Below, piece after piece: positions 42,215 through 51,670 of a stretch of 64,000 bases of DNA (its first letter is position 1; each line of letters opens with the position of its first letter). Made by a program: the position numbers and the translations under genes. This stretch comes from Duganella sp. CF458. Lineage in GTDB: Bacteria; Pseudomonadota; Gammaproteobacteria; Burkholderiales; Burkholderiaceae_D. The notes beneath the pieces were generated by a model. It was given only the letters and a program-made list of their open reading frames with translations, was not told the origin of the DNA and made no database searches. The stretch spans positions 1 to 64,000 of the forward strand of contig NZ_FOOF01000020.1 in assembly GCF_900113115.1 (NCBI RefSeq). Reading direction: 5' to 3'.

Positions 42215-43312
42215 TTACTCCGCGGTCTTGGCGACATCCCCTACAACGATTGGTTCAGTCACCTGCATGATCAAGCCATACGACACGTGCTTGAACACTC
42301 GGAAGACAAACAAGCTACCCACGCGTTCATCCGGCAGCTTGACCGTCGGGTTGCGCAGATTGAACGCACCTTTCGACGCGCCCGGATCGCTCACCACTTC
42401 ACCCTTATGGTACAGCTGCAGCACGGAACCGATATCGAGTCCGTCAAGCTTTCCGCGATTAATGCTGACAACCTGATTCTGGCCGGCGTGCGTGACACCG
42501 TTGTAGACGGCCAGCACGTGGGCATTGACTTCGACGTCCGGCGGATGCGGAACGTAGTTCTGCATCGGCATCGGCGGCATTGCCATCAGCAAGTCGCCCT
42601 TGCCCATTTCTTCCTTGGCGCTGGCGACAACGAAGGTATGGACGTCGCTGCCCGCTTCGGCCTGCGCTTCCAGTTTCAGGGTGCCGAGGTAGAACGCTTC
42701 CAGCGCCACGGTCTTCTTGGTGACCGGGTCTTTCAGCGGCTTACCTGGACGGAACACCTGGAACGAGGTGCTGCCTTTCAGGTTGCCGCGGACATAGGCT
42801 TTGTCATCCTTGCCGATGAACACGCGGGCGCCACGCGTCGCGATGATGCGCGGGGCGTTTTTGAGTTCATCTTCTTCGATAATCAGGGGTTGCGTCAGGA
42901 ACGGTTCGATCACGCCGGACGGGATCGACTGGACGGCATCCTTGCCCAGGCCTTCGGTCCGCAATTGCGGGCCAAGGCGCGTATCGCCGGCGCTGCCGTC
43001 GCCACCGACCTTGGTGCCAAGGCGCAGGCGACCGGCTTCGCGGTCGAACCAGACGATCTGCCCTGGATAAATCCAGTGCGGGTTCGCGATTTCTTCTTTA
43101 TTCATCCCCCAAACCTGCGGCCAGCACCAAGGCTTGTCGAGGAAGGTTCCGGAAATACCCCACAGGGTGTCTCCCTTTACAACGGTATGGCTATCCGGTG
43201 CGTTCGGCTTGAATTCACAGACGATTGTCTTGGCGTGGGCCGGAACGGCCGTCACACCGCAAAACAGTGCTGCGGCCAACAGGCGGCTGCTGCTTGTGCT
43301 AAAATTTTTCAT
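42215..43312 (-). CDS. LysM peptidoglycan-binding domain protein
   Basis: 365 residues from ATG 43312. Signal peptide MKNFSTSSSRLLAAALFCGVTAVPAHA, then one LysM domain (HTVVKGDTLWGISGTFLDKP to YPGQIVW, about 40-90) and a long beta-rich region without a known domain. This protein commonly sits between dprA and def in beta-proteobacteria. The divergent region 43313-43487 to def must hold both promoters; I find only a CATAATAT-like -10 near 43435. Confidence 0.9.
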   Translation of the reverse strand: MKNFSTSSSRLLAAALFCGVTAVPAHAKTIVCEFKPNAPDSHTVVKGDTLWGISGTFLDKPWCWPQVWGMNKEEIANPHWIYPGQIVWFDREAGRLRLGTKVGGDGSAGDTRLGPQLRTEGLGKDAVQSIPSGVIEPFLTQPLIIEEDELKNAPRIIATRGARVFIGKDDKAYVRGNLKGSTSFQVFRPGKPLKDPVTKKTVALEAFYLGTLKLEAQAEAGSDVHTFVVASAKEEMGKGDLLMAMPPMPMQNYVPHPPDVEVNAHVLAVYNGVTHAGQNQVVSINRGKLDGLDIGSVLQLYHKGEVVSDPGASKGAFNLRNPTVKLPDERVGSLFVFRVFKHVSYGLIMQVTEPIVVGDVAKTAE

Positions 43313-43487
43313 TGATATATCCGTTAGGTGCGGCAATGACGGAAGGCCACAAAGGCTTGCCTCACTGAAATCAAATTCTGCCCATATTACCCTGATCAAG
43401 CAAGGAATTCGTGTCACAGAAGCAATCGTGCACGCATAATATGCGCCTTTTACCGCACAATCATTGTCGTTTAACTAAGATTCTCCC

Positions 43488-44027
43488 GTGAAACTGAATA
43501 TTCTCCGCTATCCAGACCCTCGTCTGCACAAAATTGCAAAACCTGTTGCCGTGTTCGACGAGCGCCTGGCCAAACTGGTGGAAGACATGGCAGAAACCAT
43601 GTACGACGCACCAGGCATCGGCCTGGCCGCCACCCAGGTGGACGTGCACGAGCAGGTTGTTGTCATCGATATCACGGAAGACAAAACCGGCCTGACCGCC
43701 TTCATCAACCCGGAAATCCTGTGGTCGAGCGAAGAAAAACAGGTTTACGACGAAGGTTGCCTGTCGGTTCCCGGTATTTATGATGGCGTCGAGCGTCCGT
43801 CCGCAGTCAAAGTTCGTGCTTACAACGTCAAAGGCGAAGTGTTCGAGATCGACGCCGACGGCCTGCTGGCAGTCTGCATCCAGCATGAAATGGATCACTT
43901 GCTGGGCAAAGTGTTCGTTGAATACCTGTCCCCCTTGAAACGCAATCGTATCAAGACCAAACTGCAAAAGGAAGAACGTGGCATTCAGCGCGACGAAGCG
44001 CTGCGCGCCTCGGGCCGCCGTTACTGA
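43488..44027 (+). CDS. def: Peptide deformylase
   Basis: 179 residues. The three motifs GIGLAATQ (43-50), EGCLSVP (metal ligand C91) and HEMDH (H133 and H137, catalytic Glu134) are intact. Removes the N-formyl group from nascent proteins. Pairs with fmt, 16 bp downstream. Confidence 0.97.
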   Translation: MKLNILRYPDPRLHKIAKPVAVFDERLAKLVEDMAETMYDAPGIGLAATQVDVHEQVVVIDITEDKTGLTAFINPEILWSSEEKQVYDEGCLSVPGIYDGVERPSAVKVRAYNVKGEVFEIDADGLLAVCIQHEMDHLLGKVFVEYLSPLKRNRIKTKLQKEERGIQRDEALRASGRRY

Positions 44028-44043
44028 TACCAGCGGGGGAAGC

Positions 44044-45000
44044 ATGAAAGTGATCTTCGCGGGAACGCCTGAGTTTGCGGCCGTTGCCCTCCAGGCCCTG
44101 CACGAAGCAGGTTTCGAGATTCCCCTGGTACTGACCCAGCCCGACCGCCCGGCCGGCCGCGGCATGCAGCTGCAGCCATCGGCGGTCAAGCAATACGCCG
44201 TCAAACACGGCATCGACGTGCTGCAGCCGCTGTCGCTGCGCATGGACGCCAAGGACCCGCAGCGCGCGGCGGAAGCCAAAGCCGCCCACGACCGCCTGCT
44301 GGCCACCGACTACGACGTGATGGTCGTCGCCGCCTACGGCCTGATCCTGCCGCGCGCCACCCTCGACATCAAGCCCTGCCTGAACATCCACGGCTCCCTG
44401 CTGCCACGCTGGCGCGGCGCCGCCCCGATCCACCGCGCGATCGAATCGGGCGATGCGGAGACCGGCGTCACGATCATGGAAATGGAAGAAGGCCTGGACA
44501 CCGGCCCGATGCTGCTGATCGAACGCACCCCGATCACGCCGCAGGACAGCACCGCCACCCTGCACGACAAGCTGGCCGCCATGGGCGCCCAGATGATGGT
44601 CAAGGTGCTGCGCAAGATGGAGCACGGCGTGGTGGAAGCGGTGCCGCAGCCCGAGCAAGGCGTCACTTACGCCAACAAGATCCTCAAGGAAGAAGCGGCG
44701 CTGGACTTCACCCAGCCTGCGCGCGAGATCAGCCGCAAGATCCGCGCCTTCAACCCCTTCCCGGGCGCCCATGGCGAGGTCGGTGGCACGGTGATCAAGC
44801 TGTGGGGCGCTGAAGTGCTGGACGAAGGCAGCAGCGCCGCCCCTGGCCAGGTGATCGCCGCCGACGCGCAGCACGGCATCATTGTCGCTTGCGGCGAAGG
44901 CGCGCTACGCCTGACCCAGTTGCAAAAACCTGGCGGCAAGCGCCTGCCGGCCGCCGAATTCATCAAAGGCTTCCCGCTCGACGGGCAGCGCTTCCAGTAA
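44044..45000 (+). CDS. fmt: Methionyl-tRNA formyltransferase
   Basis: 318 residues from ATG 44044 (GGGGGAAG upstream). Formyl-THF-binding NIHGSLLPRWRGAAPI with catalytic N114 and H116, and the C-terminal OB-like domain. Formylates initiator Met-tRNA. The TAA abuts the ATG of the LysR gene (TAAATG). Confidence 0.97.
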   Translation: MKVIFAGTPEFAAVALQALHEAGFEIPLVLTQPDRPAGRGMQLQPSAVKQYAVKHGIDVLQPLSLRMDAKDPQRAAEAKAAHDRLLATDYDVMVVAAYGLILPRATLDIKPCLNIHGSLLPRWRGAAPIHRAIESGDAETGVTIMEMEEGLDTGPMLLIERTPITPQDSTATLHDKLAAMGAQMMVKVLRKMEHGVVEAVPQPEQGVTYANKILKEEAALDFTQPAREISRKIRAFNPFPGAHGEVGGTVIKLWGAEVLDEGSSAAPGQVIAADAQHGIIVACGEGALRLTQLQKPGGKRLPAAEFIKGFPLDGQRFQ

Positions 45001-45897
45001 ATGGACCAACTCGCGGCGCTGCGCGCGCTCCGCCGCGTTGTTGAACTGGGCAGCTTTACGGCTGCCGCCGAGGCCCTCGGCATTTCCCACACCATCGTTT
45101 CGCGCCAGGTGCGCCAGCTCGAAGAACACCTCGGCGCCCAACTCCTGAACCGCACCACGCGCCGCTTCGCCCTGACCGACGCGGGACGCGATTATTATGA
45201 ATCCGCCCGCGAAGTGCTCGACCTGCTGGACGACGCCGACCGCAACGTCGGCCGCCACCAGAGTGAACCCACCGGCGTCCTGCGCATCAACGCGCCGATG
45301 GCGTTTGGCACCATCGAGGTGGCGCAATGGCTGCCGGGATTCATGGCTCGCTACCCCGGCCTGCAGGTCGACCTGCTCTGCAATGACCGCATGGTCGACC
45401 TGATCGAGGACGGCTTCGACGTCGCGCTACGGCTGGCGCGTGCGTTGCCGGATTCGACGCTTGTCGCCCGCCGCCTCGCCACCAGCAAAGTGCTGCTGGT
45501 CGCCAGCCCCGATTACCTGCGCAAGCACGGCGCGCCGGCCGCGCCCGCCGACCTGGCGCAGCACAACTGCCTGGTCTACACGGCGGCGACGCGGGCCAAT
45601 GAATGGATACTGTTGGGAACGGACGGCACGGAACATGCGGTCCCGGTGCGCGGCACGCTGCAGGCCAACACCAACGTCGCACTGCGCGCGGCGGCAGCGG
45701 GCGGCCTTGGCATTGCCAACGCCGCCGCCTTCATCGTGCGCGAAGAGCTGGAGCGCGGAGCGCTGGTGGAAGTCCTGCCCGGCTACACGCCCAAGCCGCG
45801 CGAGCTGTACGCCCTCTATCCGCAGAACCGCCACCTGTCGCCCAAGGTGCGCGCCTTCGTCGACTACGCCGCCAGCGTTTACATCAGCATCTTCTGA
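45001..45897 (+). CDS. LysR family transcriptional regulator
   Basis: 298 residues. N-terminal winged helix (SFTAAAEALGISHTIVSRQV, about 18-37) and the periplasmic-binding-like effector domain (from about 90), closest in style to the DsdC/CrgA-type LysR proteins that act on adjacent genes. It starts directly at the fmt stop, an unusual position that makes read-through transcription from def-fmt likely. Its 3' end overlaps the convergent tautomerase gene by 19 bp. Confidence 0.9.
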   Translation: MDQLAALRALRRVVELGSFTAAAEALGISHTIVSRQVRQLEEHLGAQLLNRTTRRFALTDAGRDYYESAREVLDLLDDADRNVGRHQSEPTGVLRINAPMAFGTIEVAQWLPGFMARYPGLQVDLLCNDRMVDLIEDGFDVALRLARALPDSTLVARRLATSKVLLVASPDYLRKHGAPAAPADLAQHNCLVYTAATRANEWILLGTDGTEHAVPVRGTLQANTNVALRAAAAGGLGIANAAAFIVREELERGALVEVLPGYTPKPRELYALYPQNRHLSPKVRAFVDYAASVYISIF

Positions 45898-46280
45898 ACC
45901 GCGCGGAATTGCTGCGTAAGGCCGCCCCAGCCCCAGGCTGCCGGGCGCGCGTCGTCGATGTGGATGTAGCTCACTTCGTGCAATTCGCCGAGCAGCTCCT
46001 GCAAGTCCTTGTAGACCGCCGCGATATAGGCCGACTTCTCATTGGCGGTGTTGGTTTCGTCGGTCACCTTGATGTCGAAGAAGAAGCTCGACTTGCCCAA
46101 TTCCACCAGCGACTCGCCGCCGACAAACCACTGCTCGCGCGGCGTGTAGTGCACGGCGATGGCGGTGAGAGCTGGTGCCTTGTGCAGGATTTCGCCGGTG
46201 TGCTTCATCAGGATGTTGGTGACTTTCTTGGCTGGCACTTGTTCCGGGGTGCCGCTGACGGTGATGTTCAGGATGGGCAT
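45879..46280 (-). CDS. Tautomerase family protein
   Basis: 133 residues from ATG 46280 with AAGGAGC upstream. Processing of Met would expose the catalytic Pro2 (MPILNITVSG), and TAIAVHYTPREQWFVGG and SYIHIDDARPAAWGWGGLTQ fit the longer one-domain tautomerases. It could act on 2-hydroxymuconate-like enols or other keto-enol substrates. No aromatic catabolism genes are near. Confidence 0.85.
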   Translation of the reverse strand: MPILNITVSGTPEQVPAKKVTNILMKHTGEILHKAPALTAIAVHYTPREQWFVGGESLVELGKSSFFFDIKVTDETNTANEKSAYIAAVYKDLQELLGELHEVSYIHIDDARPAAWGWGGLTQQFRAVQKMLM

Positions 46281-46361
46281 TTGAAGCTCCTTCAAAGTGG
46301 TTGGTTGATGGAGTCATCTTAGGGGTATCCACGGCGCTTTGCTAGCAGACTGGCAACACAT

Positions 46362-46430
46362 GATTTGTGCAAATTCAGCACAAATCGCGCAAGAAATGTC
46401 CACTTGGTTCCTGACCCCAAGTGGACATTT
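46362..46430. repeat. Two adjacent hairpins in the metH upstream region
   Basis: A perfect 9-bp stem GATTTGTGC / GCACAAATC (46362-46370 and 46378-46386) is followed by a 14-bp stem AAATGTCCACTTGG / CCAAGTGGACATTT (46394-46407 and 46417-46430). The second shares GTTCCTGACCCC and AATGTCCACTT with the palindrome at 5414-5506. The remaining intergenic sequence 46281-46539 shows no gene. Confidence 0.75.
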
Positions 46431-46499
46431 TGCATAAGCAAATGCCGAATTTGTATCGGCCGGCGGGGGTGGTGGCCGGGGAAAAATGCTGCTTTGCCG

Positions 46500-46505
46500 T
46501 ATAAT
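46500..46505 (+). promoter_or_regulatory. Likely -10 element of metH
   Basis: A perfect TATAAT 34 bp before the metH ATG. No -35 hexamer is visible at 16-18 bp, so the promoter may need an activator. I find no cobalamin or SAH riboswitch signature in the short leader. Confidence 0.5.
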
Positions 46506-46539
46506 TTCAGGTCCACGTTGCCCAATCTGCGATATCAAA

Positions 46540-49500
46540 ATGACTAACACGACCCGTCCAACCACCAAGACCGAAGCCCAGCTGCGCGAGATCCTCGCGC
46601 AGCGCATCATGTTCCTGGATGGCGCGATGGGCACCATCATCCAGCAATACAAGCTGGACGAAAAAGCGTATCGCGGCGAGCGCTTCGCCGATTTCGCCGC
46701 GCCGGAAGGCAGTGGCCACCGTGAGCTGTTCGTCAAAGGCAATAACGAGCTGCTGACGCTGACCCAGCCGCACGTGATCCAGGAAATCCACGAGCGTTAC
46801 CTGGCCGCCGGCGCCGACCTGATCGAAACCAACACCTTCGGCGCCACCTCGATCGCGCAAGACGACTATTTCATGGCCCACCTGGCCTATGAAATGAACG
46901 TGGAAGCGGCCAGGCTGGCCAAGGCAGCCACTGCCAAGTATTCCACCGCCGACAAACCGCGCTTCGTCTGCGGCGCCCTGGGCCCGACCCCGAAGACCGC
47001 ATCGATTTCGCCGGACGTGAACGATCCGGCCGCGCGTAACGTCACCTTCGACCAGCTGGTGGCCGCCTACTACGAGCAGGTGCGCGGCCTGGTGGACGGC
47101 GGCTCCGACGTGCTGCTGGTGGAAACCATCTTCGACACCCTGAACTGCAAGGCGGCGCTGTTCGCAATCGACCAGTACTTCGACGAGCGTCCTGAAATCG
47201 AACGCCTGCCGCTGATGATCTCGGGTACCGTGACCGATGCCTCCGGCCGCATCCTGTCCGGCCAGACGGTACCGGCGTTCTGGAATTCGGTGCGCCATGC
47301 CAGGCCGCTGACCATTGGCCTGAACTGCGCACTGGGTGCGACACTGATGCGCCCTTACGCCGAGGAGTTGTCGCAGATTGCCGATACCTTCGTCTGTATC
47401 TACCCTAACGCCGGCCTGCCCAACCCGATGAGCGACACCGGCTTCGACGAGCTGCCGGAAGATACTTCGCGCCTGCTGCGCGAATTCGCCGACGCGGGCT
47501 TCATCAACGTGGCCGGCGGCTGCTGCGGCACCACGCCTGACCACATCGCCGCTGTCGCCAAGCTGCTGTCGACCGCCACGCCGCGCAAGTTGCCGCATGT
47601 GCCGGTGGCACAGCGCCTGTCCGGCCTGGAGCCGTTCACCATCGACGACGACTCGCTGTTCGTCAACGTCGGCGAACGCACCAACGTGACCGGCTCGAAA
47701 GCCTTCGCGCGCATGATCCTGAACGAGCAGTACGACGAGGCGCTGTCCGTCGCCCGCCAGCAGGTGGAGAACGGCGCCCAGGTCATCGACATCAACATGG
47801 ACGAGGCGATGCTGGATTCCCAGGCCGCCATGACCCGCTTCCTGAACCTGATCGCTTCCGAGCCGGATATCTCGCGCGTACCGATCATGATCGACTCCTC
47901 CAAGTGGTCGGTCATTGAGGCGGGCCTCAAGTGCGTGCAGGGCAAGGCCGTGGTGAACTCGATCTCCATGAAGGAAGGCGAGGAGGAATTCATCCGCCAG
48001 GCGAAGCTGTGCCGCCGCTACGGCGCCGCCGTGATCGTGATGGCCTTCGATGAAACCGGCCAGGCCGACACTTTCGCACGCAAGATCGAGATTTGCGAAC
48101 GCGCCTACAAGGTGCTGACCGGGAAAGTCGGCTTCCCGCCGGAAGACATCATCTTCGACCCGAACATCTTCGCCATCGCGACCGGCATCGAAGAGCACAA
48201 CAATTACGCCGTGGACTTCATCGAAGCCACGCGCTGGATCAAGGACAACCTGCCGCATGCGAAGATTTCCGGCGGCGTGTCGAACGTGTCCTTCTCCTTC
48301 CGCGGCAATGACCCGGCGCGTGAAGCGATCCACACCGTGTTCCTGTACCACGCCATCAAGGCGGGCATGACCATGGGCATCGTCAACGCCGGCATGGTGG
48401 GCGTATACGACGATCTGCCGGCCGAATTGCGCGAGCGCGTGGAAGACGTGGTGTTGAACCGCCGCGACGACGCCACCGAGCGCATGATCGAATTCGCGGC
48501 GACGCTGAAGGGCGGCGCCAAGCAGGAAGCCGCCAACCTCGAATGGCGCAATGCGCCGGTCGAGAAGCGCCTGGCGCACGCGCTGGTGCACGGCATCACG
48601 CAGTTCATCACCGACGACACGGAAGAAATGCGCCAGCAGGTGTTCAACAGCGGCGGCCGCCCGATCAATGTGATCGAAGGCCCGCTGATGGACGGCATGA
48701 ATATCGTCGGCGACCTGTTCGGCCAGGGCAAGATGTTCCTGCCGCAGGTGGTGAAGTCGGCGCGCGTGATGAAGCAGGCCGTAGCCCACCTGATTCCTTA
48801 CATCGAGGAAGAGAAGAAGGCGGAAGAAGCGCGTACCGGCATCGTCGCCAAGCCCAAGGGCAAGATCGTGATCGCCACCGTGAAGGGCGATGTGCACGAC
48901 ATCGGCAAGAACATCGTGTCGGTGGTCCTGCAATGCAATAACTTTGAAGTGGTGAACATGGGCGTGATGGTGCCGGCTTCCGAGATCCTGGCGCGCGCCA
49001 AGCTGGAAAACGCCGACATCATCGGCCTGTCCGGCCTGATCACGCCGTCGCTGGAAGAAATGGCCCACGTCGCGAAAGAAATGCAGCGCGACGAACACTT
49101 CCGCATGATGAAGATCCCGCTGCTGATCGGTGGTGCGACCACCAGCCGCGCCCATACTGCGGTGAAGATCGCGCATAACTACGAAGGCCCGGTGGTGTAT
49201 GTGCCGGATGCTTCGCGTTCCGTCTCGGTGGCGCAGTCGCTGCTGACCGACGAACAGCGTGGCAAGTTCGTGGAGGAACTGGACCACGACTACGCGCGTA
49301 TCCGTGAGCAGCACGCCAACAAGAAGGCGCTGCCGACCGTCTCGCTGGAAACCGCGCGCGCCAACAAGGCGAAGCTGGAGTTTGCGCCGGTGCGTCCGAA
49401 ATTCGTCGGCCGCCGCCTGTTCAAGAATGTGGACCTGGCTGCAATTGCCGAGTACATCGACTGGGGCCCGTTCTTCCAGACCTGGGACCTGGCCGGCCCC

Positions 49501-50307
49501 TTCCCTGCCATCCTGACCGATGAAGTGGTTGGCGAAGCCGCATCGAAAGTGTTCGAGGAAGGCAAGGCGCTGCTGAAGAAGATTATCGAAGGCCGCTGGC
49601 TGACCGCCAATGGCGTGATCGCGCTGCTGCCCGCGAATACCGTCAATGACGACGATATCGAGATCTACACCGACGAGTCGCGCGCGGAAGTGGCATTCAC
49701 GTATTACGGCCTGCGCCAGCAGGGCCTGAAGCCGGTGATCGATGGCGTTCAGCGCCCGAACCAGTGTCTATCGGATTTTATCGCACCGAAGGAATCGGGC
49801 AAACAGGATTACATCGGCATGTTTGCGGTGACGGCGGGCCTGGGCATCGAGAAGTATGAGAAGCGCTTTGAAGATGCGCATGACGATTATTCGTCGATCA
49901 TGCTGAAGGCGCTGGCTGACCGTTTGGCTGAGGCGTTCGCGGAATACCTGCATGTACGTGTGCGCAAGGACCTGTGGGGCTATGCCGCCGAGGAAGCGCT
50001 GTCGAACGAGCAGTTGATCAAGGAAGAGTACAAAGGCATTCGCCCTGCGCCTGGCTACCCGGCCTGCCCTGAGCATACTGTGAAGGCGGATGTGTTCCGT
50101 GTGTTGAACGCGAATGAGATCGGGATGGAACTGACGGAATCGTTCGCGATGTTCCCTGGCGCCGCGGTGAGCGGCTTCTACTTTGCTCACCCGGAATCGA
50201 AGTACTTCACGGTTGGGAAAATCAACGAAGACCAGGTGGTTGACATGGCTGCTCGCCGTGATGTGGCGAAGGACCAGCTCGAACGCTGGTTGGCGCCGAA
50301 CCTCTAA
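46540..50307 (+). CDS. metH: Methionine synthase, cobalamin-dependent
   Basis: 1255 residues, full length with all four modules. The homocysteine-binding domain (to about 340) has zinc ligands in GLNCALGA (near 260) and GGCCGTTPDH (near 327). The methyl-THF domain (about 355-640) has NVGERTNVTGSK. The cobalamin domain has the lower-ligand motif DVHDIGKNIV (near 785). The C-terminal reactivation domain has RPAPGYPACPEHT (near 1167). Transfers methyl from methyl-THF to homocysteine, so the cell makes or imports B12. Transcribed alone, ending at the hairpin at 50319. Confidence 0.98.
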   Translation: MTNTTRPTTKTEAQLREILAQRIMFLDGAMGTIIQQYKLDEKAYRGERFADFAAPEGSGHRELFVKGNNELLTLTQPHVIQEIHERYLAAGADLIETNTFGATSIAQDDYFMAHLAYEMNVEAARLAKAATAKYSTADKPRFVCGALGPTPKTASISPDVNDPAARNVTFDQLVAAYYEQVRGLVDGGSDVLLVETIFDTLNCKAALFAIDQYFDERPEIERLPLMISGTVTDASGRILSGQTVPAFWNSVRHARPLTIGLNCALGATLMRPYAEELSQIADTFVCIYPNAGLPNPMSDTGFDELPEDTSRLLREFADAGFINVAGGCCGTTPDHIAAVAKLLSTATPRKLPHVPVAQRLSGLEPFTIDDDSLFVNVGERTNVTGSKAFARMILNEQYDEALSVARQQVENGAQVIDINMDEAMLDSQAAMTRFLNLIASEPDISRVPIMIDSSKWSVIEAGLKCVQGKAVVNSISMKEGEEEFIRQAKLCRRYGAAVIVMAFDETGQADTFARKIEICERAYKVLTGKVGFPPEDIIFDPNIFAIATGIEEHNNYAVDFIEATRWIKDNLPHAKISGGVSNVSFSFRGNDPAREAIHTVFLYHAIKAGMTMGIVNAGMVGVYDDLPAELRERVEDVVLNRRDDATERMIEFAATLKGGAKQEAANLEWRNAPVEKRLAHALVHGITQFITDDTEEMRQQVFNSGGRPINVIEGPLMDGMNIVGDLFGQGKMFLPQVVKSARVMKQAVAHLIPYIEEEKKAEEARTGIVAKPKGKIVIATVKGDVHDIGKNIVSVVLQCNNFEVVNMGVMVPASEILARAKLENADIIGLSGLITPSLEEMAHVAKEMQRDEHFRMMKIPLLIGGATTSRAHTAVKIAHNYEGPVVYVPDASRSVSVAQSLLTDEQRGKFVEELDHDYARIREQHANKKALPTVSLETARANKAKLEFAPVRPKFVGRRLFKNVDLAAIAEYIDWGPFFQTWDLAGPFPAILTDEVVGEAASKVFEEGKALLKKIIEGRWLTANGVIALLPANTVNDDDIEIYTDESRAEVAFTYYGLRQQGLKPVIDGVQRPNQCLSDFIAPKESGKQDYIGMFAVTAGLGIEKYEKRFEDAHDDYSSIMLKALADRLAEAFAEYLHVRVRKDLWGYAAEEALSNEQLIKEEYKGIRPAPGYPACPEHTVKADVFRVLNANEIGMELTESFAMFPGAAVSGFYFAHPESKYFTVGKINEDQVVDMAARRDVAKDQLERWLAPNL

Positions 50308-50318
50308 ACCGCTACCCA

Positions 50319-50345
50319 GGTGTCTGACCCGCGGGGTCAGACACC
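50319..50345 (+). terminator. Hairpin after metH built of the GGTGTCTGACCC palindrome
   Basis: A perfect 12-bp stem GGTGTCTGACCC / GGGTCAGACACC with a 3-nt loop, 11 bp past the metH stop. It is followed by GCTTTCTCACTTTCTCACC, which is only moderately T-rich, and by short CTTTCTCA direct repeats to about 50379. It may terminate metH and belongs to the repeat family with the GGGTCWGACCC core. Confidence 0.65.
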
Positions 50346-50380
50346 GCTTTCTCACTTTCTCACCTTCTCACTTTCTCGCC

Positions 50381-51661
50381 TTATCGGTCTTGGGCGCGGA
50401 AACGCCAGATCGCCAGCGTCCCGAACACCACCGCAAACGCAAGCTGCACGCCAGCCGTCTGCAATGCCACATCCATTCCCAGCCCGCGCCAGGTCATGGC
50501 ATCGAGCCCATCAACCGCCCAGCGCGTGGGCACCACAACGGTCAGCTGCTGCATCCAGGCCGGGAACACGAACGTCGGCACCCAGGCCCCACCCAGCATC
50601 ACCAGGATCAAGGTAGCGAACGTCGCCAGCCCGCGCGCCGCTTCAGGCGTCTTGCCAAACGCTGCAATCAGCAAGCCGAACGAAGCCGTCATCAGCGCGA
50701 ACGCCACCACCACCAGTGCGAAGCCCGCCACATTGGTAATCTCCACCTTGAACATCAGCATCGCCGCCAAGAAGATCGCCACCATCAGTCCCGCCGCGAT
50801 CATGGCACCCGACAATGCGCGCGACAGCAGCACCTGCGACATCGTAATCGGCGCCGCCAGCAAGCGATTCCAGATCCCCATGCGGCGCGCCAGCAGGATG
50901 CCGATGCCAACGTCAATCCCCATGAACAGGATGAACTGCACGCCCATACCCGCAAACGCATGCGCGTAACCGTTGTACTTCGGCCCCGAGCTGAGCGCCT
51001 CGTCCTTGGTGGTAAACGGCACGCTCATGCCGGCGCCGCTGCCCGCTTCCTTGGCCGGCTTTGCCGCCTCGTGCTCCTGGAATTTCTTCAGGCTGCCCAA
51101 CAAGCCAACCAGCGCCTCCTTGTCTTCGCTGGCAGGAGAACCTTCGAGCTTCTGCAAGCTGTCATCCGTGAACTTGGCGCCCGATGCACCGCCGCCCATC
51201 ACCTCGCCGGTCACACCCTGCATGACGTGCTGCGTCAGCAAACCCTTCACCATCGCCAGCACGGTCGATTGCGAAGGGTCGTAATACACCGGCAATTCCG
51301 GCTTGTCGCCGGACTGGAACAACGACTGGCCGGCAGCATCGCCAAAGCCTGCTGGAATCACGACTGCCACCATCAGCTTGCCCGCGCGGACCTTGTCTTG
51401 CGCTTCCTGCAGGCTCATTTCCTTGACCGTCAACGAGGCATCGCGTTTGAGCGAATCGCCAACCTTGCGGCCAATCACGCTGCTGTCCTGCTGCACCAGG
51501 CCGATTTCGATCTTGCTGTTGTTGCCGCTGCCGGCGCCGCCGAATAAAGAGCCAAAGAAGGCTGCCAGCACGATCGGCATCAGCAGGTTGAGCATCAGCG
51601 CACGCTTGTCGTTCAGGTAGAGAATCAAGTCCTTGCGGATCATTGCAATAATTGCTGTCAT
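50381..51661 (-). CDS. ABC-2 type transporter permease (DrrB/YhhJ type)
   Basis: 426 residues. One N-terminal helix (MLNLLMPIVLAAFFGSLFGG), a large extracytoplasmic domain (about 45-235), then five helices with the ARRMGIWNRLLAAPI segment typical of ABC-2 exporters. Partner of the ATPase 9 bp upstream. Likely exports drugs or lipophilic compounds. Confidence 0.9.
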   Translation of the reverse strand: MTAIIAMIRKDLILYLNDKRALMLNLLMPIVLAAFFGSLFGGAGSGNNSKIEIGLVQQDSSVIGRKVGDSLKRDASLTVKEMSLQEAQDKVRAGKLMVAVVIPAGFGDAAGQSLFQSGDKPELPVYYDPSQSTVLAMVKGLLTQHVMQGVTGEVMGGGASGAKFTDDSLQKLEGSPASEDKEALVGLLGSLKKFQEHEAAKPAKEAGSGAGMSVPFTTKDEALSSGPKYNGYAHAFAGMGVQFILFMGIDVGIGILLARRMGIWNRLLAAPITMSQVLLSRALSGAMIAAGLMVAIFLAAMLMFKVEITNVAGFALVVVAFALMTASFGLLIAAFGKTPEAARGLATFATLILVMLGGAWVPTFVFPAWMQQLTVVVPTRWAVDGLDAMTWRGLGMDVALQTAGVQLAFAVVFGTLAIWRFRAQDR

Positions 51662-51670
51662 CGGAATTCC

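Noticed and set aside
46281..46539. Cobalamin or SAH riboswitch upstream of metH
   Set aside because: No B12-box or SAH-core sequence is present; the visible structures are two simple hairpins upstream of the probable promoter.
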